A stretch of 64,000 nucleotides of DNA, from assembly GCF_039851965.1 (NCBI RefSeq), contig NZ_CP156674.1, forward strand, positions 3,224,001-3,288,000. Reading direction: 5' to 3'. How positions within the stretch are numbered: position 1 is the stretch's first letter; each line of letters opens with the position of its first letter. This document shows, piece by piece, positions 44,503 through 53,619 of this stretch. Source of the DNA: Pseudalkalibacillus hwajinpoensis (lineage in GTDB: Bacteria > Bacillota > Bacilli > Bacillales > Guptibacillaceae). Under the pieces are notes generated by a model. The model worked only from the letters and a program-made list of their open reading frames with translations. It did not search any database and had not been told where the DNA came from. A program made the translations under genes and the position numbers.

Positions 44503-45009
44503 CTAATGAAGCAGGCTAATGTTAAGCGAGACAGTACTAACTCTGTCAAAATAAACGGAGAAAGAAGAAGGTCCCTGCTTTATAAGTTCTGACAGTACGT
44601 CCTTGGTCTATGTACGATACACCCCCTGGAGAGGTTCGAGTTTATTGTTGATTAGGGGAAGGGCTATATCTGCATTCCGCTTTCCTAAAAGTTTAAGAAG
44701 CTTATGGGCTATGTTACGTGATGGAAAGATGTTTGTTACATCGATTACCCACGCCACATCTGCTCTTGCAAGTGATAGACCAGCTTGTAATCCTCCTAGC
44801 GGCCCCCGATTGTGATAAAAATCAGTAATGATACGAATGTTAGCAGGAACGAATGGCAATAATTCTCTTGGTGTGTTAGTAACGATGATAATTTCACCTG
44901 CAAGCTTGCTCATTTCTTTAATCTGATGAATGATTATTGGTTCTTTATCGTACAGTAGAAGGGATTTATGTTGGCCGTTGGGGCCACCGGCTAAAATAAT
45001 TCCTACCAG
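44503..45009 (-). pseudogene. mobA: molybdenum-cofactor guanylyltransferase, truncated and interrupted
   Basis: The frame begins with GIILAGGPNGQHKSLLLYD, the nucleotide-binding N-terminus of MobA, without its start codon, and continues through RIITDFYHNRGPLGGLQAGL, DVTNIFPS and EPLQGVYRT to a TAG at 44608-44610. The same frame then continues with MobA-like sequence (DVLSELIKQG, YFDRVSTV) to 44503. So the start is lost and there is an internal nonsense codon. Upstream it abuts a broken oxidase gene. No other molybdenum-cofactor gene is in the window. Confidence 0.75.
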
Positions 45010-46046
45010 CCTTATCGAATGGGTTGGCTGGGTTACATTGTGATGACGATTGGAACCTCTTTAACAACCGTGATGATTTTATTAAATGAAGGGACGGTAC
45101 TCTACACCTTCTATGCGCCATTAAAAGCCTCGCCATGGTTCTATATAGGTCTAACCTTGCTCGTTTATCATTCGTTCTTTTCTTACTGTTCTCCATACCT
45201 GTAGGGTTTCACCATCAGCTATTGGAGTCAGGCATTTCTCCATTCTGGAAATACCTTCAGGTTGTCCTAACCTTTATGGTTATCGTGCCATCACTGATGA
45301 CAGCTTTTTCACTGTTTGCATCGTTTGAAATCGCTGGTCGGAAAAAAGGAGCGAGAGGACTTTTCGGCTGGTTTCGTTCACTACCATGGAAGGATGCAAG
45401 ATTCTTTGCCCCGATGGTTGGTATGTTGATTTTCATTCCAGCTGGAGCTGGCGGAATTATAAATGCTAGTAACCAGATGAACCAAATTGTCCATAATACG
45501 CTCTGGGTAACGGGACACTTTCACCTTACGGTTGCATCAAGCGTTGCACTTACCTTCTTTGGAATTGCTTATTGGATGATTCCGCATTTAACTGGTCGCG
45601 TGTTAACAGGCAGAATGCATCAGATTGCGAACCTCCAAACGATTCTATGGGCAGTCGGTATGTTCTTTATGTCTGGTGCGATGCATACTGTTGGCTTGCT
45701 TGGTGCACCAAGAAGAACAGCTTATACAACGTATCAGGACCATCCAGATGCGCTTGGATGGATTCCCTATGAAGTTACAATGGCTGTTGGTGGTTCTATT
45801 CTCTTTATTGCGATTCTACTTCTCATCTATATTATTACCGATCTTGCTTTCTTCGCACCGAAAGGCAAAGAGGACTTTCCGATCGGAGAAGTTGCAGAAT
45901 GGGCAGAGAAAACGCCTGCTATTCTGGAAAACTGGCGGCTTTGGATTGGGATTGCTACAATACTCATCTTAGTGGCATATACTGTGCCGGTTGTTCATAT
46001 GATTGAACACGCACCACCGGGTTCCCCTGGATTTAAATTCTGGTAA
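45010..46046 (+). pseudogene. ba3-type cytochrome c oxidase subunit I, truncated
   Basis: A fragment in one frame (about 45010-45155, GWLGYIVMTIGTS, LYTFYAPLKASPWFYIGLTL) is joined to a fragment in another (about 45155-46046, starting LARLSFVLFLLFSIPVGFHHQ). The second holds TLWVTGHFHLTVASS with the late heme His ligands and runs to a normal C-terminus. Compared with ba3/bo3-type subunit I (CbaA), the N-terminal part and about 110 central residues, including the region with the HPxVYFW copper-His motif, are missing. It cannot be functional. Confidence 0.8.
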
Positions 46047-46051
46047 AGAAG

Positions 46052-46077
46052 ACGTCGGCGATGAGCCGGCGTTTTTC
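46052..46077 (+). terminator. terminator of the oxidase remnant
   Basis: ACGTCGGC and GCCGGCGT pair (one G-T) around a five-base loop, followed by five T. It has outlived its gene. Confidence 0.85.
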
Positions 46078-46125
46078 TATCGTTCATCGATTTGATATAG
46101 TAAGGAGGAATTAGGAGGGATACAT

Positions 46126-46920
46126 ATGAATAAACCGAATATCCTGTTTATTGGCGCTGGACGAATGGCGGAGGCTATTTTCTCAGGTCTTAAACAGTCA
46201 ACTACAATTGGAACTATTACGGTTTCAAATCAGTCGGATCAGTCAAGACTTTCCCATTTAAAGAAAACGTATAACGTAGAAACAGCACTTTGGCAGGAAG
46301 TTATCGCAGATCATGATGTTATTATTCTTGCAATGCCTCCTTCTGCCCATCCTGCCGTACTTTCTGAACTGACAGGCAGGGTTCGCAATCAATTTATTAT
46401 TACTGTTGCAGCTGGTATTGGTCCTTCCGTGCTTGAAGAATCATTACCTGGTCTCCCGACAGCCTGGATTATGCCGAATACAGCGGCTGACATTGGAGAA
46501 TCAATGTCTCTTTTCGCATGCGGAAGACACGTGAAACCCGAACATCGCGATGTGCTTCAAACAATTCTGGATTCGATTGGCGAATCGGCTGAGTTAACGG
46601 AAGCACAAATCCATGATTTAACAGCTGTAACAGGGAGCGCGCCTGCCTTTGTCTACCAGATGGCTGAAACGCTCGAACAAACAGCTAAAACATACGGACT
46701 ATCATCAGAGGTGGCAAGGAAGCTAGTGGTGCAAATGATCTTCGGATCAGCTTCTATGCTGAAAGATGGACGGGAGGCTAGTGAGCTGCGCGATCAAGTG
46801 ACAACGCCAGGAGGCGCTACCGCCGCTGGACTTGAGGTTCTAGAGAAAGGGAATTATAGAGAACTCCTTTATGAAGCTGTGTTAGCTGTTAATAAAAAAG
46901 CAGCAGAACAGGCAAAGTAA
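46126..46920 (+). CDS. proC: pyrroline-5-carboxylate reductase
   Basis: The 264-residue enzyme has the dinucleotide-binding N-terminus ILFIGAGRMAEAIFSGL, AAGIGPSVLEE, AWIMPNTAADIGE, the helix AVTGSAPAFVYQ and TPGGATAAGLEVLE, all typical of ProC/ProI. It makes the last step of proline synthesis in the cytoplasm and complements proBA at 29561-32004, 15 kb away. GGAGGAATTAGGAGG lies before ATG 46126. It is a single gene ending in a strong bidirectional terminator. Confidence 0.96.
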   Translation: MNKPNILFIGAGRMAEAIFSGLKQSTTIGTITVSNQSDQSRLSHLKKTYNVETALWQEVIADHDVIILAMPPSAHPAVLSELTGRVRNQFIITVAAGIGPSVLEESLPGLPTAWIMPNTAADIGESMSLFACGRHVKPEHRDVLQTILDSIGESAELTEAQIHDLTAVTGSAPAFVYQMAETLEQTAKTYGLSSEVARKLVVQMIFGSASMLKDGREASELRDQVTTPGGATAAGLEVLEKGNYRELLYEAVLAVNKKAAEQAK

Positions 46921-46958
46921 AAAGAGCTTACTCGGGATCATCCCGGGCAAGCTCTTTT
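46920..46958. terminator. bidirectional terminator after proC
   Basis: AAAAGAGCTT (46920-46929) and AAGCTCTTTT (46949-46958) pair, with an inner CTCGGG/CCCGGG-type stem. Confidence 0.9.
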
Positions 46959-46962
46959 GAAT

Positions 46963-48465
46963 TTAAAGAATGTAAGGTCCTAGCAGAAAAATAACAATTC
47001 CGAGATTGAGACCAAGTTGATAAGATGTCCGCTGTAGAATGGTCCATTCTTGATCCTGACCAAGACGACTAATCATAAAGGAAGCTAGGAAGATGATAAT
47101 AGGCCAGACGTAAGCGGCTCCTTCAAAGGTAAGATAGTTAGGGGCAAGGTACTGAAAAGGTCCATCCAGGATAGAAGGAAGGAAGAGCATCTGAGATCCA
47201 ACACATAGTAGAATGATTGTCCATTCTACCCACTTCTTATCCTGTTCAATCGCTGTTGTGTTCGCAAAGTACAAATACATCAACACTACAGCCGGGAGGA
47301 TAAGAAAGCCGAACGAAAAGGCAAGCATCGCGAACATCCCAACGATGGCTGTAAATGTATAGAAGAGAGCGGTTTTTAAGTCCTCCCCGTCAGTTGTATT
47401 ACTCTGGTCGATGACATTCTGTGAGGTAGACGCACCGTGAAAGACGAATCCACTTTTCTCTTTATCCATCCAGATCATGGCATTGTCAGAAACGGGTATC
47501 GGTCGAATTGATAGTTCTTCACTTGTACTACGTCTTGAAGCTACCCATTCGCCTTTTTGTTTCGTGGCTTCATATATGCTGATTACCTCTCGTTTTGGTG
47601 AAATTTCACCATTGGCACTAAACACGAGATGAGGAGCATTATTTACTTTCGTTAGTGTGAAATAGTTAGGCTGCGAGAAGCTATCTCCTGTCTCTGCATT
47701 AGTGATTTTAATAAGATGAACGTCAGCTTCTTCTCCAGTTGCCCGTTCACCGTAGTACGTATTGAGAACCCTTGTCCCTTGTCTTGTTGCGACAGCAGTA
47801 TACGTGAAAGCTAAGCCATCATTTAAATTAATGGCTTGTAGATTATTAAACAATTCACCTGTTGAGATAATTGATTCATAGATTAGCTCAGGGTCTTCAC
47901 CCTGTTCGAGTGTGAGGAATTGGTTCATTGATTCCGTTTGAACGTAAAGTAGTGCTTTTCCGTCCTCTGTTAAAACAGTGTTTTTTATGTATGGTGATAG
48001 TTCTTTTTCTGAAAGAATTGTTCCTTCTGGGGAAACGAAGTAAAGCTGGTGTTTGGACCAGGCGAGAATACCGTTATCAGAAGCATTCATTCCTTCGATT
48101 CCATCTACAATTGTTTTTTCCTCTCCCTGTTTGGAATATATCAGCGCATCACCTTTTTTAAATAGTGCTTGTTCTTCATCCATATAAAAAGAGTATCCCT
48201 CTGGAATGGAGTAAGAGACGTTTTCCGTTATGACATCCAGATTTTCGTTCACAATAGCTTTGCGAGCGGGGTCTCCGCTGACATATACTGTGGATTGATT
48301 TTCTTGATTCTGGACGAACATTTCACTATCTTCAGCAGCTATTCCAAGATCAACAGTACGGCTCCAATTCTCATCAGGTTGTTCTTGAAGAATGGAAAGC
48401 TGGTGAAGAAAAACGAGAAGTAAAATAATGAGTCCGGTTAATATAGGTAGACCAATTCGTTTCAT
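46963..48465 (-). CDS. large membrane protein with extracytoplasmic domain, unknown function
   Basis: The 500-residue protein has an N-terminal membrane span (about residues 4-22), a beta-rich outer part of about 330 residues with short repeated strands (LYFVSPEGTILSEKEL and similar, propeller-like), and about five membrane spans in the last 140 residues (from FYTFTAIVGMFAML). I recognise no family. I start it at ATG 48465, seven bases from AAGGAGGG. It is convergent with proC and divergent from the hopene cyclase gene. A sensing or transport accessory role would be guesswork. Confidence 0.8.
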   Translation of the reverse strand: MKRIGLPILTGLIILLLVFLHQLSILQEQPDENWSRTVDLGIAAEDSEMFVQNQENQSTVYVSGDPARKAIVNENLDVITENVSYSIPEGYSFYMDEEQALFKKGDALIYSKQGEEKTIVDGIEGMNASDNGILAWSKHQLYFVSPEGTILSEKELSPYIKNTVLTEDGKALLYVQTESMNQFLTLEQGEDPELIYESIISTGELFNNLQAINLNDGLAFTYTAVATRQGTRVLNTYYGERATGEEADVHLIKITNAETGDSFSQPNYFTLTKVNNAPHLVFSANGEISPKREVISIYEATKQKGEWVASRRSTSEELSIRPIPVSDNAMIWMDKEKSGFVFHGASTSQNVIDQSNTTDGEDLKTALFYTFTAIVGMFAMLAFSFGFLILPAVVLMYLYFANTTAIEQDKKWVEWTIILLCVGSQMLFLPSILDGPFQYLAPNYLTFEGAAYVWPIIIFLASFMISRLGQDQEWTILQRTSYQLGLNLGIVIFLLGPYIL

Positions 48466-48609
48466 TGTTTCCCTCCTTATACGTTGCATACCATTACATA
48501 CGTATGAATTTTACACAAGTTTCAAAAAATTCACTATTGTTTTTATGTGGAATCGCCAAAAGATTTTGTGAATAGTATACGTTAGCTGAATTCAGGAGGT
48601 ATGATGACA

Positions 48610-50439
48610 ATGGATAATATGCTCGAGGAGCGTATTGGGGACCTCATTCAAAAAGCGCTATCTTCTCAGAGTGATCAGGGAGCATTTAAGTTCTGTTTTG
48701 AAAATAGTATTGTGACTGATTCGATGATGATCGTACTGATTCGCACTCTTGAACTTTCAGAAGAACGCCTGTTGGAACAACTTGTGCACCGGCTTCTTGA
48801 TAAGCAGTCAAGGGGAGGGTATTGGAAGTTATCCGGTGATGACGAAGGGAATCTCTCCACAACCGTGCAGGCTTACCACAGCCTATTATTTTCAGGGATG
48901 ATCAGTCGCCATGATGAACGAATGAAGAAAGCTGAACGATACATTCAGAAGTGGGGAGGGATGGAACGTACAGATACACTTACAAAAATCTTTCTTGCCT
49001 TGAACGGACATATTAAATGGCCCCGTCTCTGCCATTTTCCAATGCTATTTATGCTTTTGCCAGAATCCTTTCCGGTGTCTTTCTATGATTTAAGTTCATA
49101 TGCCAGGGTTCATTTTGCCCCTATCATTCTTGCACAGGACTATCGTTATTCCATTAAAACGAGGTGGACTCCTGATTTATCCCACTTGCAAGTAGAGGAG
49201 CGTATATTAGGAGGGGTAATCACCTCTGCCTGGGATGCGGCTGTCCAATTTCCATCCCATCTCATTTACCATGCGAGAAAACGTGCAGAACAGTATATGC
49301 TTCAGAGAATTGAAGCAGATGGGACGTTATTTAATTATGCTACCGCTACTTTCTTTATGATCTATGCGATGCTTGCCATCGGTTATGAACGTCACTCTAA
49401 TCCTATTCTGAATGCGATGAATGGCTTGAAGGGTATGTTTTGTTTAAATGAATCCCATCTTCAGAATTCTCCTTCAACCATCTGGGATTCAGCATTACTT
49501 TCCTATGTGCTCCAAGAAGCGGGTATGGCTCAAAGCTCACCTTCTATCTTAAAGGTGACTTATTATTTGCTACAACACCAGCAAACGAAACCAGGAGATT
49601 GGGCTGATAAGAGACCAAATGTTTCTCCAGGAGGATGGGGATTTTCAGAGGGGAATACGACCCATCCGGATGTAGATGATACGACCGCTGCCCTTAGAGC
49701 CATTACGGTACCTACCTTAATGAATCCTGGTTATCAGACAAAATGGCAAAATGGATTTAACTGGGTGATTGCAATGCAAAATAAAGATGGTGGATGGCCT
49801 GCTTTTGAGCCAGATCGAAAAGCCCTTCTGTTGAAAGATCTTCCCATCGATGGAGCACAATCGTCATTCCCGGATGACTCAACGGCAGATTTAACTGGTA
49901 GAACACTCGAATTCCTTTGCAACTATGCTGGATTGAAAATGGGGCATCCTTCGATCCAAATGGCCATTAATTGGCTTGTTCAACATCAGGAAAGAGATGG
50001 ATCATGGTATGGACGTTGGGGTGTTTGCTATATATATGGCACCTGGGCTGCTATAACAGGTTTAAAGGCATCAGGAGTAGCCAATGATCATCCCGCAATT
50101 GAAAAAGGAATTGCTTTTCTTAAACGCACTCAGTCGAAGGATGGCGGGTGGGGAGAATCTTGTCAAAGTTATGAGAAGAAGCGTTTTATTTCACTCTCAC
50201 ATAGTACACTTTCACAGACAGCATGGGCGGTGGATGCGCTGACAGTCTGTCAACATCAAGGTGACGTGTTGAAACGCGGTGTTGAGTACCTATTGAAGGA
50301 TTCGTTCACAAAAGAGGAGCGAACTTACCCTACTGGTGCTGGTTTACCGGGGAGCTTCTATATTTACTATCACAGCTATGAAATAATCTGGCCCCTCCTT
50401 GCACTAGTCCACTATCGAAAATTAAGTGAAGCGACATGA
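48610..50439 (+). CDS. sqhC: squalene-hopene/sporulenol-type cyclase
   Basis: The 609-residue protein has the cyclase acid motif DVDDTTAAL (DxDD, near residue 360) and several QW repeats (NKDGGWPAFEP, ERDGSWYGRWG, QSKDGGWGES). It is an (alpha/alpha)6 barrel terpene cyclase; the B. subtilis relative SqhC makes sporulenes from a C35 isoprenoid in spores, and others make hopanoids. The product here cannot be told from sequence. I start it at ATG 48610, ten bases from AGGAGG; two earlier ATGs are too close to that site. Confidence 0.93.
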   Translation: MDNMLEERIGDLIQKALSSQSDQGAFKFCFENSIVTDSMMIVLIRTLELSEERLLEQLVHRLLDKQSRGGYWKLSGDDEGNLSTTVQAYHSLLFSGMISRHDERMKKAERYIQKWGGMERTDTLTKIFLALNGHIKWPRLCHFPMLFMLLPESFPVSFYDLSSYARVHFAPIILAQDYRYSIKTRWTPDLSHLQVEERILGGVITSAWDAAVQFPSHLIYHARKRAEQYMLQRIEADGTLFNYATATFFMIYAMLAIGYERHSNPILNAMNGLKGMFCLNESHLQNSPSTIWDSALLSYVLQEAGMAQSSPSILKVTYYLLQHQQTKPGDWADKRPNVSPGGWGFSEGNTTHPDVDDTTAALRAITVPTLMNPGYQTKWQNGFNWVIAMQNKDGGWPAFEPDRKALLLKDLPIDGAQSSFPDDSTADLTGRTLEFLCNYAGLKMGHPSIQMAINWLVQHQERDGSWYGRWGVCYIYGTWAAITGLKASGVANDHPAIEKGIAFLKRTQSKDGGWGESCQSYEKKRFISLSHSTLSQTAWAVDALTVCQHQGDVLKRGVEYLLKDSFTKEERTYPTGAGLPGSFYIYYHSYEIIWPLLALVHYRKLSEAT

Positions 50440-50440
50440 A

Positions 50441-50467
50441 AAAGAGTGCGCCATGCGCACTCCTTCT
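50441..50467. terminator. bidirectional terminator between sqhC and speD
   Basis: GAGTGCGC (50444-50451) and GCGCACTC (50455-50462) form a perfect 8-bp stem with a CAT loop; weak T tails flank it. Confidence 0.75.
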
Positions 50468-50471
50468 ATTC

Positions 50472-50864
50472 TTATAGGCTTTTGATACCGCTTTTCTCAA
50501 TTTCCTTCACGGTTATTTCTCCTGTTCCACGTGGAATTTTAACAGTGTGAATGGTCCTGGCTTCAAGGGCTTTGGCAATGGCGTTCGTTGCATCGGTAGG
50601 ATCAATTTGATCGCCGCATGTATACACATCTACAGAGGCATAGCCATGTTCAGGAAAACTGTGGATCGTGAGATGAGACTCTGCGATAATAACGGCACCA
50701 CTTATACCCTGGGGCTCAAAAGGATGAAAAACGACGTCCCGAATTTCTGCACCTGCTTCAAGAGCAGCGGTTGCGAATGTTTCTTCTATATAAGTAAGGT
50801 CGTTTAGCTTTTCTTTATTGCAATTCCACATTTCAGCAATGATATGATGACCTAAGGTTTCGAT
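50472..50864 (-). CDS. speD: S-adenosylmethionine decarboxylase proenzyme, ATC start
   Basis: The protein is the small prokaryotic SpeD: the self-cleavage Ser that becomes the pyruvoyl group lies in ESHLTIHSFPEHGYASVDVYTCG. It supplies decarboxylated AdoMet for spermidine. Relatives begin with (M)ETLGHHIIAEMW; here that sequence is present, but its first codon is ATC at 50864, eight bases behind GGGAGG. The first ATG, at 50831, would drop 11 conserved residues and has no ribosome site. The length is 130 residues from ATC or 119 from ATG. Either ATC is used as start or the start has mutated; see findings. Confidence 0.88.
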   Translation of the reverse strand: METLGHHIIAEMWNCNKEKLNDLTYIEETFATAALEAGAEIRDVVFHPFEPQGISGAVIIAESHLTIHSFPEHGYASVDVYTCGDQIDPTDATNAIAKALEARTIHTVKIPRGTGEITVKEIEKSGIKSL

Positions 50865-51003
50865 GGTAAGATCCTCCCTTTATACTGCTTCCTATAGTGT
50901 TGATTACAGGAAATTGATTTATACAGGGTTCTCCCCTTCACAGGGAGTTGTTAAACAGGAATTTTGGATTTTACACTGAATGAATTAAGAGAAAGTACAT
51001 GTC

Positions 51004-51034
51004 TTGACTCAATTAGTTTAAAAGTTTAAACTAA
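51004..51034 (+). promoter_or_regulatory. promoter and palindromic operator of the aldehyde dehydrogenase gene
   Basis: TTGACT (51004-51009) and TAAACT (51027-51032) are 17 bases apart. A perfect palindrome with 10-bp arms, TTAGTTTAAA and TTTAAACTAA (51013-51022 and 51025-51034), covers the spacer and the -10, so a dimeric repressor probably binds here. The regulator is not encoded nearby. Confidence 0.6.
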
Positions 51035-51068
51035 AGAACAAACAGAGGGGATCAAAGGAGATAGCGCT

Positions 51069-52439
51069 ATGGAACGTTTACCTGAACTCGTCCAACATCA
51101 TAAAGATTATTTTTACAGTGGCCAAACAAAATCGTTTGAATTTCGGAAAAAGCAGCTTAAAACACTACGAAATGCCATTAAAGAATACGAACCAGAAGTC
51201 ATCCAAGCTCTTAAAGATGACCTGCACAAATCGGAGTGGGAAGCTTACACGACAGAAATTGGTTTTCTGCTTGAAGAAATCAAGTTTACCTTAAAGCATT
51301 TAATAGAATGGATGAATCCTGAGAAGGTAAAATCACCGGTAACTCACCTTGGATCAAAAAGCCTGATCCATCAAGAACCATACGGCGTATCGTTAATTAT
51401 AGCGCCATGGAACTATCCGTTCCAGCTACAGCTTGCTCCTCTTATTGGAGCGATTGCAGCTGGTAATTGTGCTGTTCTAAAGCCATCCGAGCTTACTCCG
51501 GCAGTATCCGCTGTTATCGGGAAGATGATCAGAGAAATTTATCCGCATAAATACATTTCTGTCGTTGAAGGAGGGGTTGAGACGAGTACAGAATTGCTAA
51601 AACAGGCGTTTGATCATATCTTTTTTACCGGAAGTGTGCCAGTTGGCAAGATTGTAATGGAGGCGGCAGCAAAACAGTTAATTCCTGTTACGCTCGAGCT
51701 TGGTGGAAAAAGTCCTGCTATTGTGGATAAAGACGCAAACCTTAAACTAGCTGCAAAAAGGATTCTATGGGGTAAATTCACGAATGCAGGACAAACCTGT
51801 ATTGCGCCGGACTACTTGTATGTTCATAGTGATGTGAAAAAGGTGTTGCTTCTTCACATGCAGGAAGCCCTTCAGGAATTTTATGGGGAAGATCCATTAA
51901 CAAGTGAAGTGTATGCTCATCTCGTAAGTGACAGACATTTTGACCGTCTGAAAGGGTTTCTTTCTAACGGGGATGTGTTAATTGGAGGCCAGCATAAAGC
52001 GGATGATCGGGTAATTACACCAACAATTATGGAGAACATTTCCTGGGATGATCCTGTCATGCAGGAGGAAATTTTCGGGCCAATTCTCCCCGTTCTTGAA
52101 TTTACGGATCTTAATAAAGTTATTGAAGAAGTGCGCAACCAACCAAAGCCCCTTGCGCTCTATTTCTTCTCAGAGTCGGAACAGAAACAGGATAAAATCA
52201 CATCTTCACTCTCATTTGGGGGGGGATGTATGAACGATACACTGATGCATATCGTTTCTCCTTACCTTCCATTTGGCGGAGTGGGATCAAGCGGTACAGG
52301 TAGCTATCATGGAAAAGCAAGCTTTGAAGCTTTCTCTCATCAAAAAAGCATTGTTAAACAAACGACGAAATTTGATTTTTCATTCCGTTATCCATCAGCT
52401 AAAAATGGTTTGAAAATGATCAAACGAATCATGGGTTAA
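51069..52439 (+). CDS. aldehyde dehydrogenase, class-3-like
   Basis: The 456-residue NAD(P)-dependent enzyme has LIIAPWNYPFQL, FFTGSVPVGKIV, the general-base Glu in LELGGKSPAIVD, the catalytic Cys in NAGQTCIAPDY and a C-terminal hydrophobic tail. It resembles fatty-aldehyde/class-3 enzymes such as B. subtilis YwdH, which oxidise long or medium aldehydes. AAAGGAG lies just before ATG 51069. Its promoter carries a perfect palindrome. Confidence 0.93.
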   Translation: MERLPELVQHHKDYFYSGQTKSFEFRKKQLKTLRNAIKEYEPEVIQALKDDLHKSEWEAYTTEIGFLLEEIKFTLKHLIEWMNPEKVKSPVTHLGSKSLIHQEPYGVSLIIAPWNYPFQLQLAPLIGAIAAGNCAVLKPSELTPAVSAVIGKMIREIYPHKYISVVEGGVETSTELLKQAFDHIFFTGSVPVGKIVMEAAAKQLIPVTLELGGKSPAIVDKDANLKLAAKRILWGKFTNAGQTCIAPDYLYVHSDVKKVLLLHMQEALQEFYGEDPLTSEVYAHLVSDRHFDRLKGFLSNGDVLIGGQHKADDRVITPTIMENISWDDPVMQEEIFGPILPVLEFTDLNKVIEEVRNQPKPLALYFFSESEQKQDKITSSLSFGGGCMNDTLMHIVSPYLPFGGVGSSGTGSYHGKASFEAFSHQKSIVKQTTKFDFSFRYPSAKNGLKMIKRIMG

Positions 52440-52542
52440 GAAGAGGGCATTCCCTTCCTTTTTTCTTTAGTCTTGTAAAAGGTCATGATATGATAACGGA
52501 AAAGCAGTATTAAACGACTGTTTCGTATAGGAGGAAGTAACG

Positions 52543-53499
52543 ATGAATAAAGGTGTTATCAGTCTGGGAGAGGCATTAATTGACTTCATTCCTCTTGATC
52601 ATCATAATCTGACCTATCAGAAAAGCCCCGGAGGCGCCCCCGCAAATGTTTCAGTGGGACTAGCTCGTCTAGGTGTGAAATCTACATTTCTTGGTAAAGT
52701 AGGCGATGATGTTCTAGGGCGTTTTCTTCAAGAGACATTGCAGAACTATGGTGTTGACGTATCGACAATGATCCTTACGGAGTCAGCAAGAACTGGAGTT
52801 GTCTTTGTTACTAATGCTAAGAATGGAGAGCGTAGTTTCGATTTTTACATAAATCCAAGTGCGGATCGCTTTTTGAATGCAGAGGAAATAAGTGATGATG
52901 TTTTTGCACGTCATCGTATCCTTCATTTCGGTTCGATCTCAATGATCAGTGAGCCTTCTCGTAGTGCAACAAAGAAGGCCGTTGAAACAGCTAGAAAGAA
53001 TGGCATGCTCGTTTCATATGATCCTAACTTACGTCTTGGGCTATGGGAAAGTGAAGTGCGTGCGAAAGAAACGATTGTTTCCATGCTTTCTGAAGCTGAT
53101 ATTCTGAAGCTTTCTGAAGAGGAGCTTACCTTCATTACAGGTGAAGAAAATATCGAAGCGGGTATTAAAAAGCTTTCTCATTATAAAATCCCAGTGATTT
53201 TTATTACAATGGGCGAAGAAGGAAGTCTTGTTTTCACACCGGAATATTCGCTTCGAGTGCCGGCTATGAAAGTGAAAGCTGTTGATACAACGGGTGCTGG
53301 AGATGCTTTTGTTTCGGGGATTCTTCATGGATTTAATGAATATGAGGGAAAGCTATCTGAGTTAACAAGAGAAAAGCTTGAGAGAATGACAAGGTTCGCC
53401 AGTGTTTCCGGTGCATTAGCAGCAGCTACAAAAGGCGCGATGACGGCATTGCCAACAAGGTCAGAAGTAGAAGATATCCTACTGAAAGATTCTAAGTAA
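52543..53499 (+). CDS. PfkB-family sugar kinase, probably fructokinase
   Basis: The 318-residue kinase has the N-terminal GEALIDFIP, the PfkB signature 1 region GGAPANVSVGLARLG, the late anion-hole/catalytic DTTGAGDAFVSGIL and SYDPNLRLGLW. Sequence is closest to bacterial fructokinases (ScrK/GmuE type), but other 6-phosphate-forming sugar kinases share these motifs. It is preceded by AGGAGG and has its own terminator; no sugar transporter is adjacent. Confidence 0.88.
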   Translation: MNKGVISLGEALIDFIPLDHHNLTYQKSPGGAPANVSVGLARLGVKSTFLGKVGDDVLGRFLQETLQNYGVDVSTMILTESARTGVVFVTNAKNGERSFDFYINPSADRFLNAEEISDDVFARHRILHFGSISMISEPSRSATKKAVETARKNGMLVSYDPNLRLGLWESEVRAKETIVSMLSEADILKLSEEELTFITGEENIEAGIKKLSHYKIPVIFITMGEEGSLVFTPEYSLRVPAMKVKAVDTTGAGDAFVSGILHGFNEYEGKLSELTREKLERMTRFASVSGALAAATKGAMTALPTRSEVEDILLKDSK

Positions 53500-53503
53500 A
53501 ACG

Positions 53504-53532
53504 AACATCCCGCTCATAGCGGGGTGTTTTTT
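53504..53532 (+). terminator. terminator of the PfkB kinase gene
   Basis: AACATCCCGC (53504-53513) pairs with GCGGGGTGTT (53519-53528), one G-T pair, followed by T. Confidence 0.9.
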
Positions 53533-53619
53533 GGTATTTAAATAGAAGGGCAAACTAGATTGAATCAAAGTGGTACGATACAATAAAATGGGTTTTTAAA
53601 TCTTACGGAGGTGTTTTTC

